64,000 bases of DNA from Undibacterium sp. 5I1 (GCF_034314085.1 NZ_JAVIWI010000001.1:930001-994000); one strand, 5' to 3'. Shown: positions 16,879-25,892, numbered from the stretch's first letter. The notes: generated by a model from the letters alone, not told the origin. Numbers and translations are program-made.

Positions 16879-18828
16879 ATGAGCAAAATTATTGGCATAG
16901 ATCTTGGAACAACTAATTCCTGCGTTGCAATTATGGAAAATGGCCAACCAAAAGTCATTGAAAACGCAGAAGGCGCGCGTACCACTCCATCCATCATCGC
17001 CTATCAAGAAGACGGAGAAATTTTGGTCGGTGCCTCCGCAAAACGGCAGGCAGTGATTAATCCCAAAAATACGCTATTCGCGGTCAAGCGTTTGATCGGA
17101 CGTAAATTTGATGAGAAAGAAGTCCAAAAAGATATAGGACTCATGCCATTCCAAATTATCAAAGCGGATAACGGTGACGCATGGATTAGCGTCAGAGATA
17201 AAAAGCTTGCACCACCGCAAATTTCAGCCGAGATATTGCGCAAGATGAAAAAGACCGCAGAAGATTATCTTGGGACAGAAGTGACCGAGGCAGTGATTAC
17301 TGTGCCGGCTTATTTTAATGACGCTCAGAGACAAGCGACTAAAGACGCCGGACGCATTGCTGGGCTAGATGTCAAGCGCATTATCAACGAACCGACTGCA
17401 GCGGCTCTAGCATTTGGTCTTGATAAAAAAGAGAAAGGTGATCGTAAAATTGCGGTCTATGACTTGGGAGGTGGTACGTTTGACGTATCGATTATAGAAA
17501 TTGCAGAAGTCGATAACGAAAGACAATTTGAAGTACTGTCCACCAACGGCGATACCTTTTTAGGTGGCGAGGATTTTGATCAGCGCATTATTGATTTCAT
17601 TATTGACGACTTTAACAAAATCAATGGCATTGATCTCAAAAAAGATCCGATTGCGTTACAACGGATTAAAGCCTCTGCGGAGCGCGCAAAAATTGAATTA
17701 TCTTCTGCCCAGCAGACAGAAATTAACGAGCCGTATATTGCCATGGCTAATGGTGCACCGGTGCATCTGACCATGAAAATAACCCGTGCCAAATTAGAAT
17801 CTCTAGTAGAAGAATTAATCGAGGCCACCATTGCCCCTTGCAGAACGGCGATGAAGGATGCCGGCATCAGTGTGGCAGATATCGACGATATTATTTTAGT
17901 GGGTGGCATGACACGTATGCCAAAAGTACAGGAAAAGGTAAAAGAATTTTTTGGTAAAGAGCCACGCAAAGATATTAATCCTGATGAGGCGGTAGCGGTT
18001 GGCGCAGCAATTCAGGGTGCCGTATTGTCGGGTGATCAGAAAGATCTTTTGCTGCTCGATGTCACGCCTTTATCGCTGGGGATAGAAACGCTGGGTGGCA
18101 TGATGACGATGATGATACAAAAAAATACCACGATTCCGACTAAATTTAGCCAGGTATTTTCCACTGCAGATGACAATCAGAATGCGGTGACGATCAAAGT
18201 GTTTCAGGGTGAACGGGAAATCGCTGCCAAGAACAAAGCATTGGGAGAATTTAATCTGGAAGGCATTCCACCATCCTCGCGCGGCACGCCACAAATTGAA
18301 GTGAGCTTTGACATTGACGCCAACGGTATTTTGCATGTCGGTGCCAAAGACAAAGCGACCGGCAAAGAAAATCGAATTACGATCAAAGCCAATTCGGGTC
18401 TGACTGAAGTAGAAATCCAGAAAATGGTGAAAGACGCCGAAGTCAATGCAGAAGAAGACAGGAAGCTAAAAGAATTAACAGAGTCCAGAAATCACGCAGA
18501 TACTTTGATCCACAATACCAATAAATCGATGCTTGAATACGGTACAACATTGGATGCTTCGGAAAAAGACGCTATTGAAAAAAATATTGCGGAATTGGAG
18601 TTATCCTTAAAAAGCTCAGACAAAACCGATATCGATAGCAAGATTTCTGCTTTATCCAGCTCAGCACAAAAGTTGGGAGATAAGATGCAAGCCAATGCGG
18701 CTGCAAAACAGTCTGCTCAGCATTCCGGCGCGGCAAGCAACGATTCTGCCTCCCACTCTTCTAAGCAGGAAGCACAGTCAGATGATGTGGTTGATGCGGA
18801 GTTTGAAGAGGTCAAAGAGCATAAATAA
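16879..18828 (+). CDS. dnaK: Molecular chaperone DnaK (Hsp70)
   Basis: 649-aa ATP-dependent chaperone of normal length. The ATPase domain begins with [14 protein letters not shown], has [17 protein letters not shown], the phosphate loop [13 protein letters not shown] and [11 protein letters not shown]. The interdomain linker [13 protein letters not shown] is near residue 390, and the peptide-binding domain follows ([18 protein letters not shown]). The helical lid ends in an acidic tail [15 protein letters not shown]. grpE and dnaJ are not adjacent, unlike the housekeeping operon; the nearest J-protein is CbpA 2.8 kb downstream. It may therefore be a second, stress-island DnaK; this is inference. 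RBS AAAGGACG lies about 7 bases before ATG. Confidence 0.96.
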   Translation: MSKIIGIDLGTTNSCVAIMENGQPKVIENAEGARTTPSIIAYQEDGEILVGASAKRQAVINPKNTLFAVKRLIGRKFDEKEVQKDIGLMPFQIIKADNGDAWISVRDKKLAPPQISAEILRKMKKTAEDYLGTEVTEAVITVPAYFNDAQRQATKDAGRIAGLDVKRIINEPTAAALAFGLDKKEKGDRKIAVYDLGGGTFDVSIIEIAEVDNERQFEVLSTNGDTFLGGEDFDQRIIDFIIDDFNKINGIDLKKDPIALQRIKASAERAKIELSSAQQTEINEPYIAMANGAPVHLTMKITRAKLESLVEELIEATIAPCRTAMKDAGISVADIDDIILVGGMTRMPKVQEKVKEFFGKEPRKDINPDEAVAVGAAIQGAVLSGDQKDLLLLDVTPLSLGIETLGGMMTMMIQKNTTIPTKFSQVFSTADDNQNAVTIKVFQGEREIAAKNKALGEFNLEGIPPSSRGTPQIEVSFDIDANGILHVGAKDKATGKENRITIKANSGLTEVEIQKMVKDAEVNAEEDRKLKELTESRNHADTLIHNTNKSMLEYGTTLDASEKDAIEKNIAELELSLKSSDKTDIDSKISALSSSAQKLGDKMQANAAAKQSAQHSGAASNDSASHSSKQEAQSDDVVDAEFEEVKEHK

Positions 18829-19013
18829 GTTGTGGTTATTTATTCGCTCAGCGGTCGCCTATTCTTAGCTAAAAATGTTCGTTGCGCCTGAGGATGATCA
18901 GATCCAGAGACCTTGATGTTGGAAGTCTCTGGCCTCTCTCGCTGTGACACTGAATCGGTAGCGTTGTTGATTATTGTCATCCTCGTATTAGTCACTCCCT
19001 AAAAGGTATCCGA
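18829..19013. other. Intergenic region after dnaK with a stem-loop
   Basis: CCAGAGAC (18904-18911) pairs perfectly with GTCTCTGG (18925-18932). No U-tract follows, so it is only a possible terminator for dnaK. Confidence 0.4.
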
Positions 19014-19223
19014 TTGAAAACCAAAAAAACACCTTCCCCGTTGCCAACGCATAAAGACGATAGCAATGTATTGAAAGGGGAGAGTCATGCTGACAGCGCG
19101 CTAGATGAGGCGTTAAAAGAGAGTTTTCCTGCCAGCGATGCGATTGCAGTCGAGATATCGGTTCCGCCATCACTACCAAAGACAACAGTGCAGTCAAGCA
19201 CGCTTAAAATCAAGAAAAAATAA
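19014..19223 (+). CDS. Small conserved protein with DEALKESFPASD motif
   Basis: 69-aa basic/acidic hydrophilic protein. The core LDEALKESFPASDAIAVE belongs to a widespread family of short proteobacterial proteins of unknown function that are often near stress genes. No ATG is available; TTG at 19014 has AAAAGG seven bases upstream and is taken as the start. No membrane or signal segment. It follows dnaK and lies just before the IS30-interrupted repeat. Confidence 0.7.
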   Translation: MKTKKTPSPLPTHKDDSNVLKGESHADSALDEALKESFPASDAIAVEISVPPSLPKTTVQSSTLKIKKK

Positions 19224-19280
19224 ACGCAAACTGGTCTGACAAATACGGGGAAAAATATCCATTTTTGCCAAGAGAGTTTT

Positions 19281-19310
19281 ATATACTCCCAGAAAAAATT
19301 AATAAAAATG
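19281..19310 (+). repeat. Dispersed ~86-bp element, copy B, left part (split by IS30)
   Basis: ATATACTCCCAGAAAAAATT followed by AATAAAAATG, ending at the IS30 left junction. The right part resumes at 20413. Bases ATG at 19308-19310 form the left copy of the target duplication. Confidence 0.8.
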
Positions 19311-20412
19311 CGGTGGATTCAAGTACGAAGAGCAACGTTGAATAAAAAGTCAAAGGGTCAGATGCGATAGCATTCTGCCTTTTGACCAGCCAGTCGAAAG
19401 TTGCCGAATATGCGCTACACACACCTAACCCAAGACGAACGATACCAAATTTACGCACTGCGGTTAGAAAAAAAGACAGTCAGCGAGATTGCTGCCGCAC
19501 TCCATCGTCATAAGTCCAGCATCCACAGGGAACTCAAGCGCAATACCGGAGGAAGCGGGTGGCGCCCCTTACAAGCGAAAAAATAGCCGACGAACGACAA
19601 AAGAATAGTCGTAACGCACGACGTATTGATGACAACGACTGGCTCGCCGTCTCGACCTACCTGCGCATGGACTTATCGCCGCAGCAAGCAATCGAACGGT
19701 TAAGCCTGGAACGGCAGGAAAAAATGAAGAGCAGTCATGAAACCGTCTATCTGCGCATCTACGCTGACCGCAGAGCGGGCGGCACTCTCTTCAAGCATCT
19801 GCGGGGTCAGAAGCCCTACCGCAAACGCTACGGTAGTGGTCAACAGCGCCGGGGCATGCTCAAGAACCGTATCAGCATTGACCAACGACCCGCGATCGTG
19901 GATCAAAAAATCTGCTTAGGCGACTGGGAGGGCGATACGATCATTGGCAAGAAACAGCAAGGTATCGTCATTACGCGGGTCGATCGTGTCTCTCGTTTTA
20001 CCTTAGCCCGGCAACATCATAGCAAACACGCGCAAGGAGTTGCTGCCAGCATCGAGCAACTGCTCACGCCACATCAGCAGCACTGCCATACCATCACGTT
20101 CGATAATGGCAGGGAGTTTGCAGGGCATGAGTCCATCGCAGCACATCTGCAAGCCCAAGTGTACTTCGCTCATCCGTATCATTCCTGGGAGCGGGGGCTC
20201 AACGAGAACACGAACGGCTTATTACGATACTACTTTCCAAAGAACACCAACTTCAAGGAAATCACTCAAGCCCAGTTGCAACGGGCAGTCAATCAACTCA
20301 ATCATCGCCCTAGGAAATGCCTCGGCTATCGAACGCCGTTTGAGGTTTTTTATAATTTGGATATACTCCCCCTAAAACTTACCTCCCGTTGCTCTTCGTA
20401 GCTGAATCCGCC
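19311..20412 (+). mobile_element. IS30-family insertion sequence
   Basis: About 1.1 kb element. The 26-bp terminal inverted repeats (19312-19337, beginning GGTGGATTC; 20387-20412) match at 23 of 26 positions and share TACGAAGAGCAACG. It is flanked by ATG at 19308-19310 and ATG at 20413-20415, a 3-bp target duplication, with one unmatched C at the left tip. The single transposase reading frame is broken. A hairpin at 19349-19385 (GTCAAAGGGTCAGATGC paired with GCATTCTGCCTTTTGAC) precedes the transposase. The element sits inside a copy of the dispersed 86-bp repeat. Confidence 0.92.
19410..20401 (+). pseudogene. IS30-family transposase, frameshifted
   Basis: The N-terminal HTH part (MRYTHLTQDERYQIYALRLE; VSEIAAALHRHKSSIHRELKRN) is read in one frame to a TAG at 19584-19586. 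The rest continues in the -1 frame to a TAG at 20399-20401 inside the right inverted repeat. The break lies on a run of six A at 19578-19583; one extra A would join ...RPLQAKK to IADERQKNSRNARR, as expected for the family. The DDE catalytic residues are present: DWEGDTIIG, TFDNGREF and WERGLNENTNGLLR. The element is therefore probably inactive unless frameshifting occurs at the A run. Confidence 0.85.
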
Positions 20413-20472
20413 ATGTCTTATTGTCGAATGATTATATGGACGATTAAAATATACTAATAGGGGGTATTTTAT
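20413..20472 (+). repeat. Dispersed ~86-bp element, copy B, right part
   Basis: Starts with the ATG duplication, then TCTTATTGTCGAATGATTAT, ATGGACGATTAAAATATACT and the terminus AATAGGGGGTATTTTA. Joined to 19281-19310 with one ATG removed, it aligns base for base with copy E across TATGGACGAYTAAAATATACT. Confidence 0.85.
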
Positions 20473-20552
20473 ATTCGCGCATAGTATTTTATACGTGGCG
20501 TCAATAATAGTAGGGAGTGTTAAGCGTGCTATATACATTTTTATGCACGTTT

Positions 20553-20849
20553 TTATGTGTGCTTTTGCGTCTTTTTTGGCTTGATGCCTGGCTCGGTTTT
20601 CACCGCAATTTCTCGCTTATTTTTCAGCATCTTTTTTGATGTCACTACCTCTTCAACGCCACGTTCTCCGCGCAAATCGGTGTCTACTAAGCCGCGTTCT
20701 AGGTCAACAAATGCCTGCTTCATTTTTTTATCAGGTTTGATAACGGCGTTCGCTGATACCTCATCATGATCATGTGGTAACAAAAGATTAGTACCGTTAT
20801 TGACATCTTTCTTGACGCTACTCTTGCTGGATTTTACTTTTATCGTCAT
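20553..20849 (-). CDS. Small conserved basic protein
   Basis: 98-aa Lys-rich protein. The central segment MKQAFVDLERGLVDTDLRGERGVEEV resembles short proteins of unknown function found in Burkholderiales stress regions; flanks are low-complexity Lys/Thr/Ser. No signal peptide or membrane helix. RBS is weak (AGGATC well upstream of ATG). It lies downstream of the broken glycine-zipper gene on the same strand, 28 bp away. Confidence 0.6.
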   Translation of the reverse strand: MTIKVKSSKSSVKKDVNNGTNLLLPHDHDEVSANAVIKPDKKMKQAFVDLERGLVDTDLRGERGVEEVVTSKKMLKNKREIAVKTEPGIKPKKTQKHT

Positions 20850-20877
20850 GGTATGTTTATTAGATCCTATATCTGAA

Positions 20878-21450
20878 TTAAGATTGCATTGAGGCTTTGT
20901 TTAATTCGGGTGATTTAAGCGGACCAAAGTCCTGCCAATTGCCGTCTGTAATATTGCATTCGGCTCTTTCGATCTGATTGGCACCCAATTTTAGAAGTAG
21001 GGTAATTGCGGCGTTTTCTTTGTCCGCACCATTTACACTAACGGCGACCACCATGCCGGATTGTCGTATGTTGGATTTATTTTCTTCGTCTTCTTCTTTC
21101 TCGCCTTTCTCTTTGGTTTTGGATAATCCACCGATCAGAGAGCCGATATGCGCTCCGACTAATGCACCCAGTACAGCACTGACGGGACCAGTTAAAGGTA
21201 CTCCTGCGATACCGACAGCTGCGCCAACAGCACCGCCAGTCGCGGCACCGTGCATGGCACCTTCTCCAGTTTCTCTGGCGCCAGGCGATACCTCCTGATC
21301 ACCGCCGATGGGATATAAATTATGTTGCCCTGAAGGGTTAACTTAGAAGGAACTTATTTGTTGTTCGGCAAAACCGGCATGTATTAATTGATTGATTGCA
21401 TGCTCAACCTGCGCCTTCTGTTGCAATCGTCCCGCAATAATGTGTGTCAT
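20878..21450 (-). pseudogene. Glycine-zipper stress protein interrupted by an in-frame stop
   Basis: Reading from ATG at 21450 gives MTHIIAGRLQQKAQVEHAIN and on to SSF at codon 35, then TAA (21345-21343), then VNPSGQHNLYPIGGDQEVSP in the same frame, a Gly/Ala-rich helical hairpin (about residues 65-110), an acidic Lys/Glu segment and a C-terminal domain GMVVAVSVNGADKENAAITL ending at 20878. The sequence either side of the stop is continuous, and relatives read Tyr at this place (SSFYVNP...GQHDxYPIGGD), so this is a Tyr-to-stop nonsense change. The remaining frame from 21255 (125 aa) could be expressed only from an internal ATG. Confidence 0.8.
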
Positions 21451-21590
21451 GGCATCTCTCATGATGTTTGATTTAAATCAAAAATACGCTAACTAATTTG
21501 ACTAGTCGGTGCGATGCCGCACGCATATTTGTTGGTATCCCATTTAAAATCAGAAGCTATCCAGCACCTGGCGATCACTCAAGGCTTCTA

Positions 21591-22520
21591 ATGAAATTCA
21601 AAGATTATTATCAGATCATGGGATTGGAGCGCACGGCGACAGAAGCGGATATTAAGAAGGCTTATCGCAAGCTTGCGCATCAATATCACCCCGATATTTC
21701 TAAAGATCCGAAGGGTAAAGAGAAATTTCAAGAAATCGGGGAAGCCTATGCTGTTTTAAAAAATGCTGAAAAGAGACAAGCCTACGACGATTTGGGTAAA
21801 CGGTCGTCGGGTGAAAAATTTACGCCCCCACCAGACTGGCAGCAGCATTTTAATGCGGGTGAAGCCGATTTCAATGATGTTGATTTATCCGATCTGTTTG
21901 CCAACTTTGGCGCTGGTCGACGGACTCATCATCCGCGACAAGCGATGCCGCAAGCCGGGCAAGATTATGAGATTACTGCGCCGGTGTCATTGGAACAGCT
22001 TGTCAGCGGCGCAGAAATTGATGTCCGTGCCGAATTGCCTGAGTATGACCAAAATGGCTTGGCGCATAGAGTGACGCGTACTTTTCGTGTCACGATTCCT
22101 AAGGCGGCAATGGACGGACAACGCTTGCGGCTAGTCGCCAAGGGTGGGCCAGGGGTGAACGGCGGTCGGGCTGGCGATTTGTATGTTGCTTTAGCGTTTC
22201 AAGCGCATCCTCTGTATCGACTGAGTGGTCGTGATTTATATATGGATTTGCCGCTGACGCCTTGGGAGGCGGTATTAGGAAAAATCATACAGCTCCCAAC
22301 TCTGGAGGGTGCGGTAGAGCTGACCATCAAACCTGGCACGATCGCCGGACAAAAATTGCGGCTGGCTAAGCGCGGTCTGTTATCGGCCAATGGTGATATC
22401 GGCGCGCTCTATGCCGTCGTCCAAATTCAAGTTCCAAAAACAGTCAGTCCGCGCGAGCACGAATTATTTGAACAATTAGCGGCTGTATCTGACTTTAATC
22501 CACGTCGGCATTTTGCATAG
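21591..22520 (+). CDS. cbpA: Curved-DNA-binding J-domain co-chaperone CbpA
   Basis: 309-aa DnaJ-like protein that binds curved DNA and stimulates DnaK. The J-domain is at residues 1-68 (FKDYYQIMGLERTATEADIK) with HPD in HQYHPDISK. A G/F-poor linker follows (70-115), then C-terminal domains I and II (about 125-295; DYEITAPVSLEQLVSGAEI, PLYRLSGRDLYMDLPLTPWE). No zinc-finger domain is present, which separates it from DnaJ. The start 21591 matches family N-termini; an in-frame earlier start at 21498 is rejected. Its stop overlaps or adjoins cbpM. It pairs with the upstream dnaK. Confidence 0.94.
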   Translation: MKFKDYYQIMGLERTATEADIKKAYRKLAHQYHPDISKDPKGKEKFQEIGEAYAVLKNAEKRQAYDDLGKRSSGEKFTPPPDWQQHFNAGEADFNDVDLSDLFANFGAGRRTHHPRQAMPQAGQDYEITAPVSLEQLVSGAEIDVRAELPEYDQNGLAHRVTRTFRVTIPKAAMDGQRLRLVAKGGPGVNGGRAGDLYVALAFQAHPLYRLSGRDLYMDLPLTPWEAVLGKIIQLPTLEGAVELTIKPGTIAGQKLRLAKRGLLSANGDIGALYAVVQIQVPKTVSPREHELFEQLAAVSDFNPRRHFA

Positions 22521-22531
22521 TGAGCCAATAC

Positions 22532-22855
22532 ATGAATAGAGAAATAGACCAATCCATCTGGCTGAATCATCTTGATGTTTGCCAGATCGATCATTTGATC
22601 GAAGTCTCAGGTTTATCCTTGGAAGAAATCGAGGAGTTAATTGACCATGAGATTATTGTTCCGCAAGATCGCAGCGCCAATCCGAGGTTGTTTTATCTTC
22701 AATATGTGATGACAGTCAAAATGGCGCGCAGACTGAGAGACGACTTTCAACTTGACCGTAATGGACTGAGTTTAGCGCTCACGTTGCTGCAGCGAGTTCA
22801 GGCTTTAGAGGCAGAATTAAAGCAGCCTACATTAGCAGCTTCAACAGAAAATTAG
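22532..22855 (+). CDS. cbpM: Chaperone modulator CbpM
   Basis: Small MerR-like helix-turn-helix protein that binds the CbpA J-domain and blocks both its co-chaperone and DNA-binding activities. From ATG at 22532 it is 107 aa; a GTG at 22520 overlapping the cbpA stop is an alternative start. Segments VSGLSLEEIEELIDHEIIVP and KMARRLRDDFQLDRNGLSLA, followed by LTLLQRVQALEAELK, fit the family. Translational coupling to cbpA is likely. Confidence 0.88.
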   Translation: MNREIDQSIWLNHLDVCQIDHLIEVSGLSLEEIEELIDHEIIVPQDRSANPRLFYLQYVMTVKMARRLRDDFQLDRNGLSLALTLLQRVQALEAELKQPTLAASTEN

Positions 22856-22936
22856 TAAATAAACGGCATGTGGATTATCGTAAAATCCATATTCCTTATC
22901 GATTGCCACGTTCGTCCTGTATAGATACACCATATG

Positions 22937-23006
22937 AGTATATTGTAGATGTCCGTATAATCATTGGACAATGAGGCATTATTTTTAAATATAATAGGGA
23001 GTATAT
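22937..23006 (-). repeat. Dispersed ~86-bp element, copy C
   Basis: Read on the minus strand: ATATACTCCCTATTATATTT, then ATTGTCCAATGATTATACGG, then ACATCTACAATATACT; the far terminus is missing. It lies between cbpM and the SLC13-type gene. Confidence 0.8.
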
Positions 23007-23057
23007 TAATTAGTAGACCTTAGCTGACCTCAAGTGAACGAACCAAGAATATCGTCC

Positions 23058-24200
23058 ATGCTTACACCAACCCTGACAGATTACATCAAGCGTCATTTAA
23101 AGCGCACCGTATCCGCACTGATTGAGGATGTCTTATTGCTGATTTTGCTTGTGGCGTTGATCGTACTGACCTTGATCGCGCCAGATAAAATTAGTAGCTA
23201 TCCGAGCTTAGTTGATTGGCCAACCATTGCCGCCTTAACTGGTTTACTGATTTTGACTAAAGGACTAGAGGTCAGCGGATCATTGCATCGCCTTGGCTTG
23301 TATCTGACTACCTTGATGGCGACTGAACGTGCGACTGCGCTGTGTTTTGTGATGGCAGCAGCGATGTTGTCAACGCTTTTAACCAATGACGTCGCATTGT
23401 TTGTTGTCGTGCCACTCACACTGGGCGTGTGTCGCTTAAACGGTATGCCGGCGTCCAAGCTGATTATTTTTGAGGCACTGGCAGTTAATGCGGGTTCTGC
23501 TTTAACGCCAATTGGTAATCCACAAAATTTATTTCTATGGCAGTTATCGGGCGTGTCCTTCGGCCAGTTTGTCTTGCATATGCTGCCCTTGGTGCTGCTA
23601 CTTGTTGCAGCAATGATTGCGCTGACGATCTTTATATTTCCGAATAAAGCTGTCTCAGACAATCAAGATAAATCAACGGCGCAAGCGCTTGATCGCCACT
23701 TATTTATTGCTTCAATCGCGCTATATATTCCATTTTTGATTGCTACCGATTTGCACCAGACCGTATGGGCCATTGCTGCGGTGATTTTGATTTTTCTATT
23801 AGTACGCCCGAAGGTATTGACCCAGGTTGATTGGGGTTTGCTGTTAGTATTTATCTTGATGTTTATCGACTTGCGTTTATTCGTCAGTCTGGATGTCGTC
23901 CATCATTTAATCTCCAGATTAGATTTAAATATCACACGGCGTTTGTATTGGACCAGTATCGTCGCATCACAAGTGATCAGTAATGTACCTGCTGCGATCG
24001 CTTTGGCAGAATATTCTAAGGACTGGCGCGTACTTGCTTACGGCGTAAACATCGGCGGCTTTGGTTTTATGGTTGGCTCTTTGGCAAATCTGATCGCCTT
24101 GCGCATGGCAAGAGATCGCAAGGCCTGGCTGGTATTTCATTACTATTCGGTGCCGTTTTTATGCTTTGCAATGGCGGCAGCTTATGTACTGATTTTTTAA
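23058..24200 (+). CDS. SLC13/CitMHS-type anion permease
   Basis: 380-aa inner-membrane transporter of the ion-transporter superfamily that includes ArsB, NhaD and citrate carriers. About ten hydrophobic segments span the protein. The signature loops are LLTNDVALFVVVPLTLG (about residue 112) and the re-entrant motif NAGSALTPIGNPQNLFLW (about 155), with the second repeat at VISNVPAAIALAEYS. Substrate cannot be told from sequence. The start at 23058 is preferred over GTG at 23034, with no strong RBS for either. The leader contains dispersed repeat copy C. Confidence 0.82.
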   Translation: MLTPTLTDYIKRHLKRTVSALIEDVLLLILLVALIVLTLIAPDKISSYPSLVDWPTIAALTGLLILTKGLEVSGSLHRLGLYLTTLMATERATALCFVMAAAMLSTLLTNDVALFVVVPLTLGVCRLNGMPASKLIIFEALAVNAGSALTPIGNPQNLFLWQLSGVSFGQFVLHMLPLVLLLVAAMIALTIFIFPNKAVSDNQDKSTAQALDRHLFIASIALYIPFLIATDLHQTVWAIAAVILIFLLVRPKVLTQVDWGLLLVFILMFIDLRLFVSLDVVHHLISRLDLNITRRLYWTSIVASQVISNVPAAIALAEYSKDWRVLAYGVNIGGFGFMVGSLANLIALRMARDRKAWLVFHYYSVPFLCFAMAAAYVLIF

Positions 24201-24559
24201 TTTATAGGACTTACGCAAAACCGTCCAAGTTGCGTTTTAGTTCCTAGCTGTAGAGTCTTATCTTATTCGCTTTGCTTCGCTTCGCTTCGCTGAGACAATT
24301 TTGCGCATCTCCTAAAGTAAATTTCATTGCAATGTACACCAAAATGATAGCGGTAGCGTTATACCTGCATGTGCACAGCCATATAATTTTGATGAGTATT
24401 CTTTGCGACGTATCTTTATAAATTGATAGCCAAGATATTACTTCTGACAATGGAAAATGTTTAACGTACGCTGCCGTACTGAACCTGTTTGCTGATGAAT
24501 GGCAAACTACTATTAAAGCAGGTCTTACTTGTTTTACTAAAAGATTAAAAGGATAAAAA
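24201..24559. other. Intergenic stretch with palindromic element
   Basis: Holds GCAAAA palindrome copy 3 and, downstream, the leader of the Gln-rich gene. GAAAATGTTTAACGTACGC and the following 100 bp show no clear promoter pair. A purine-rich AAAAGGATAAAA immediately before 24560 is the RBS. Confidence 0.5.
24206..24314. repeat. GCAAAA palindrome family, copy 3
   Basis: Left end AGGACTTACGCAAAACCGTCC, right end GAGACAATTTTGCGCATCTCC. The interior differs from other copies and contains a short CTTCG tandem (CTTTGCTTCGCTTCGCTTCG). Confidence 0.65.
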
Positions 24560-25666
24560 ATGAAAATCCGTTATCCACTGATTGCGCTCTCAATGCTGAT
24601 CGCTTCGATCACATCAGCGCAGGCACAAGTTGATATTGATGTGCAATTACCTGGCATTAGTATCGGCGTTGATATGCCTTCTTATCCTGAGTTAGTTCAA
24701 GTGCCAGACTACCCAGTTTATTATTATCCGGGTTCAAATTCCAACTACTTTTTTTATGATGGTTTGTATTGGGTATACCAACGCGATCATTGGTATGCCA
24801 GTAGCTGGTATAACGGCCCTTGGGAATTAACTCAGCCTGAATATGTACCTCTGTATGTATTACGCGTCCCAGTTCGATACTACGTTAGTCCGCCGGTATA
24901 TTTCCGTGTCTGGAGCTACGATGCTCCTCCGCGCTGGGGTGAGTATTGGGGACGTGATTGGGAAGCGCGCCATCGTGGTTGGGATCATTGGGATCACCGT
25001 GCAATTCCACAACCTGCACCGTTGCCGATTTATCAGCGCCAGTATTCAGGCAACCGCTATCCTCGTGCGATAGAGCAGCAACATGCAATCCGGGTAGAAA
25101 ATTATCGCTATCAGCCGCATGAATTCATCACACAACAACGATTTCAACCGCAGCACAATATGCCCAATACACCAAATCAACGCATTGAGCAAAATCAACG
25201 TGTAGATCAAAATCAACGCTTGGCCCAACCGTTGCAGCCGCAGCAATCGCAGCGTATCGACCAAAACCAACGCGCTGAGCAGCAGCAACAAAACCAGCGT
25301 TTTGAGCAGCAACAGCGCGTCGAGCAACAGCAACGTGCCGAACAAGCCCAGCGTGTTGAGCATCAACAACGTGCCGAGCAAGGCCAGCGTGTAGAGCAAC
25401 AACAACGCGCCGAGCAAACTCAGCGTGCGGAGCAAGATCGTGCAGAGCAACAAGCACGATCGCGTTCAAATCAGCAAATGCAACCACAGCCGATGAAAAC
25501 TAATCAGCCAGTGCAACCAGCAGTGCCAGTCCAAGTACAGCGACCTCCAAATGAATCTCGTGATAACAGGGGTGAGCCACCAAGAGAAAATAAAGCTGAG
25601 AAAAAACCTGAAGTTGAGCGTGGCAGAGATAATCGAAATGGTGAGCGTGAGCCGGATCGCCGTTGA
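24560..25666 (+). CDS. Secreted Tyr/Trp-rich and Gln-rich repeat protein
   Basis: 368-aa exported protein. Signal peptide at residues 1-22 (cleavage after SAQA). Residues 25-160 form a Tyr/Trp-rich module (YFFYDGLYWVYQRDHWYASS; APPRWGEYWGRDWEARHRG), seen in Burkholderiales proteins of unknown function. Residues 200-305 are Gln-rich; from residue 249 the hexapeptide E-Q-x-Q-R-(V/A) repeats about eight times (18-bp DNA unit, 25304-25450). The C-terminus is highly charged (Arg/Glu/Asn). It is likely periplasmic or surface-located. A strong terminator follows. RBS AAAAGGATAAAA precedes ATG. Confidence 0.8.
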   Translation: MKIRYPLIALSMLIASITSAQAQVDIDVQLPGISIGVDMPSYPELVQVPDYPVYYYPGSNSNYFFYDGLYWVYQRDHWYASSWYNGPWELTQPEYVPLYVLRVPVRYYVSPPVYFRVWSYDAPPRWGEYWGRDWEARHRGWDHWDHRAIPQPAPLPIYQRQYSGNRYPRAIEQQHAIRVENYRYQPHEFITQQRFQPQHNMPNTPNQRIEQNQRVDQNQRLAQPLQPQQSQRIDQNQRAEQQQQNQRFEQQQRVEQQQRAEQAQRVEHQQRAEQGQRVEQQQRAEQTQRAEQDRAEQQARSRSNQQMQPQPMKTNQPVQPAVPVQVQRPPNESRDNRGEPPRENKAEKKPEVERGRDNRNGEREPDRR

Positions 25667-25722
25667 ACTAGGATATGTAACTATCGCTAAAGCACTTAGA
25701 CTCAAATCGTAATAATAAAAAT

Positions 25723-25753
25723 GCCCCAGTTTATGCTGGGGCTTTTATTTTTT
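25723..25753 (+). terminator. Rho-independent terminator after Gln-rich gene
   Basis: GCCCCAG (25723-25729), a 6-nt loop, CTGGGGC (25736-25742), then a T-rich tract. It ends the 24560-25666 gene. Confidence 0.9.
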
Positions 25754-25892
25754 TCAGAAGCTTAATTCTTTTCTGTTTTCTAATAAAAGGAAAAAAGCTC
25801 ACTGTCAAAGCACGTTATTCAACTATTCATCGGGCAAGCATTTTTCAAATAAGCCAGCGATAGCATATGAAATTCTCTTGCCAGCTTATTCT

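Noticed and set aside
19578..19586. Programmed -1 frameshifting in IS30
   Set aside because: The run is G-AAA-AAA rather than a classic slippery heptamer, and IS30 transposases are usually one frame; mutation is simpler.
25046..25487. Minus-strand ORFs of 119-135 aa opposite the Gln-rich gene
   Set aside because: They are Leu/Ala-rich mirror translations of the hexapeptide repeats, with no RBS.
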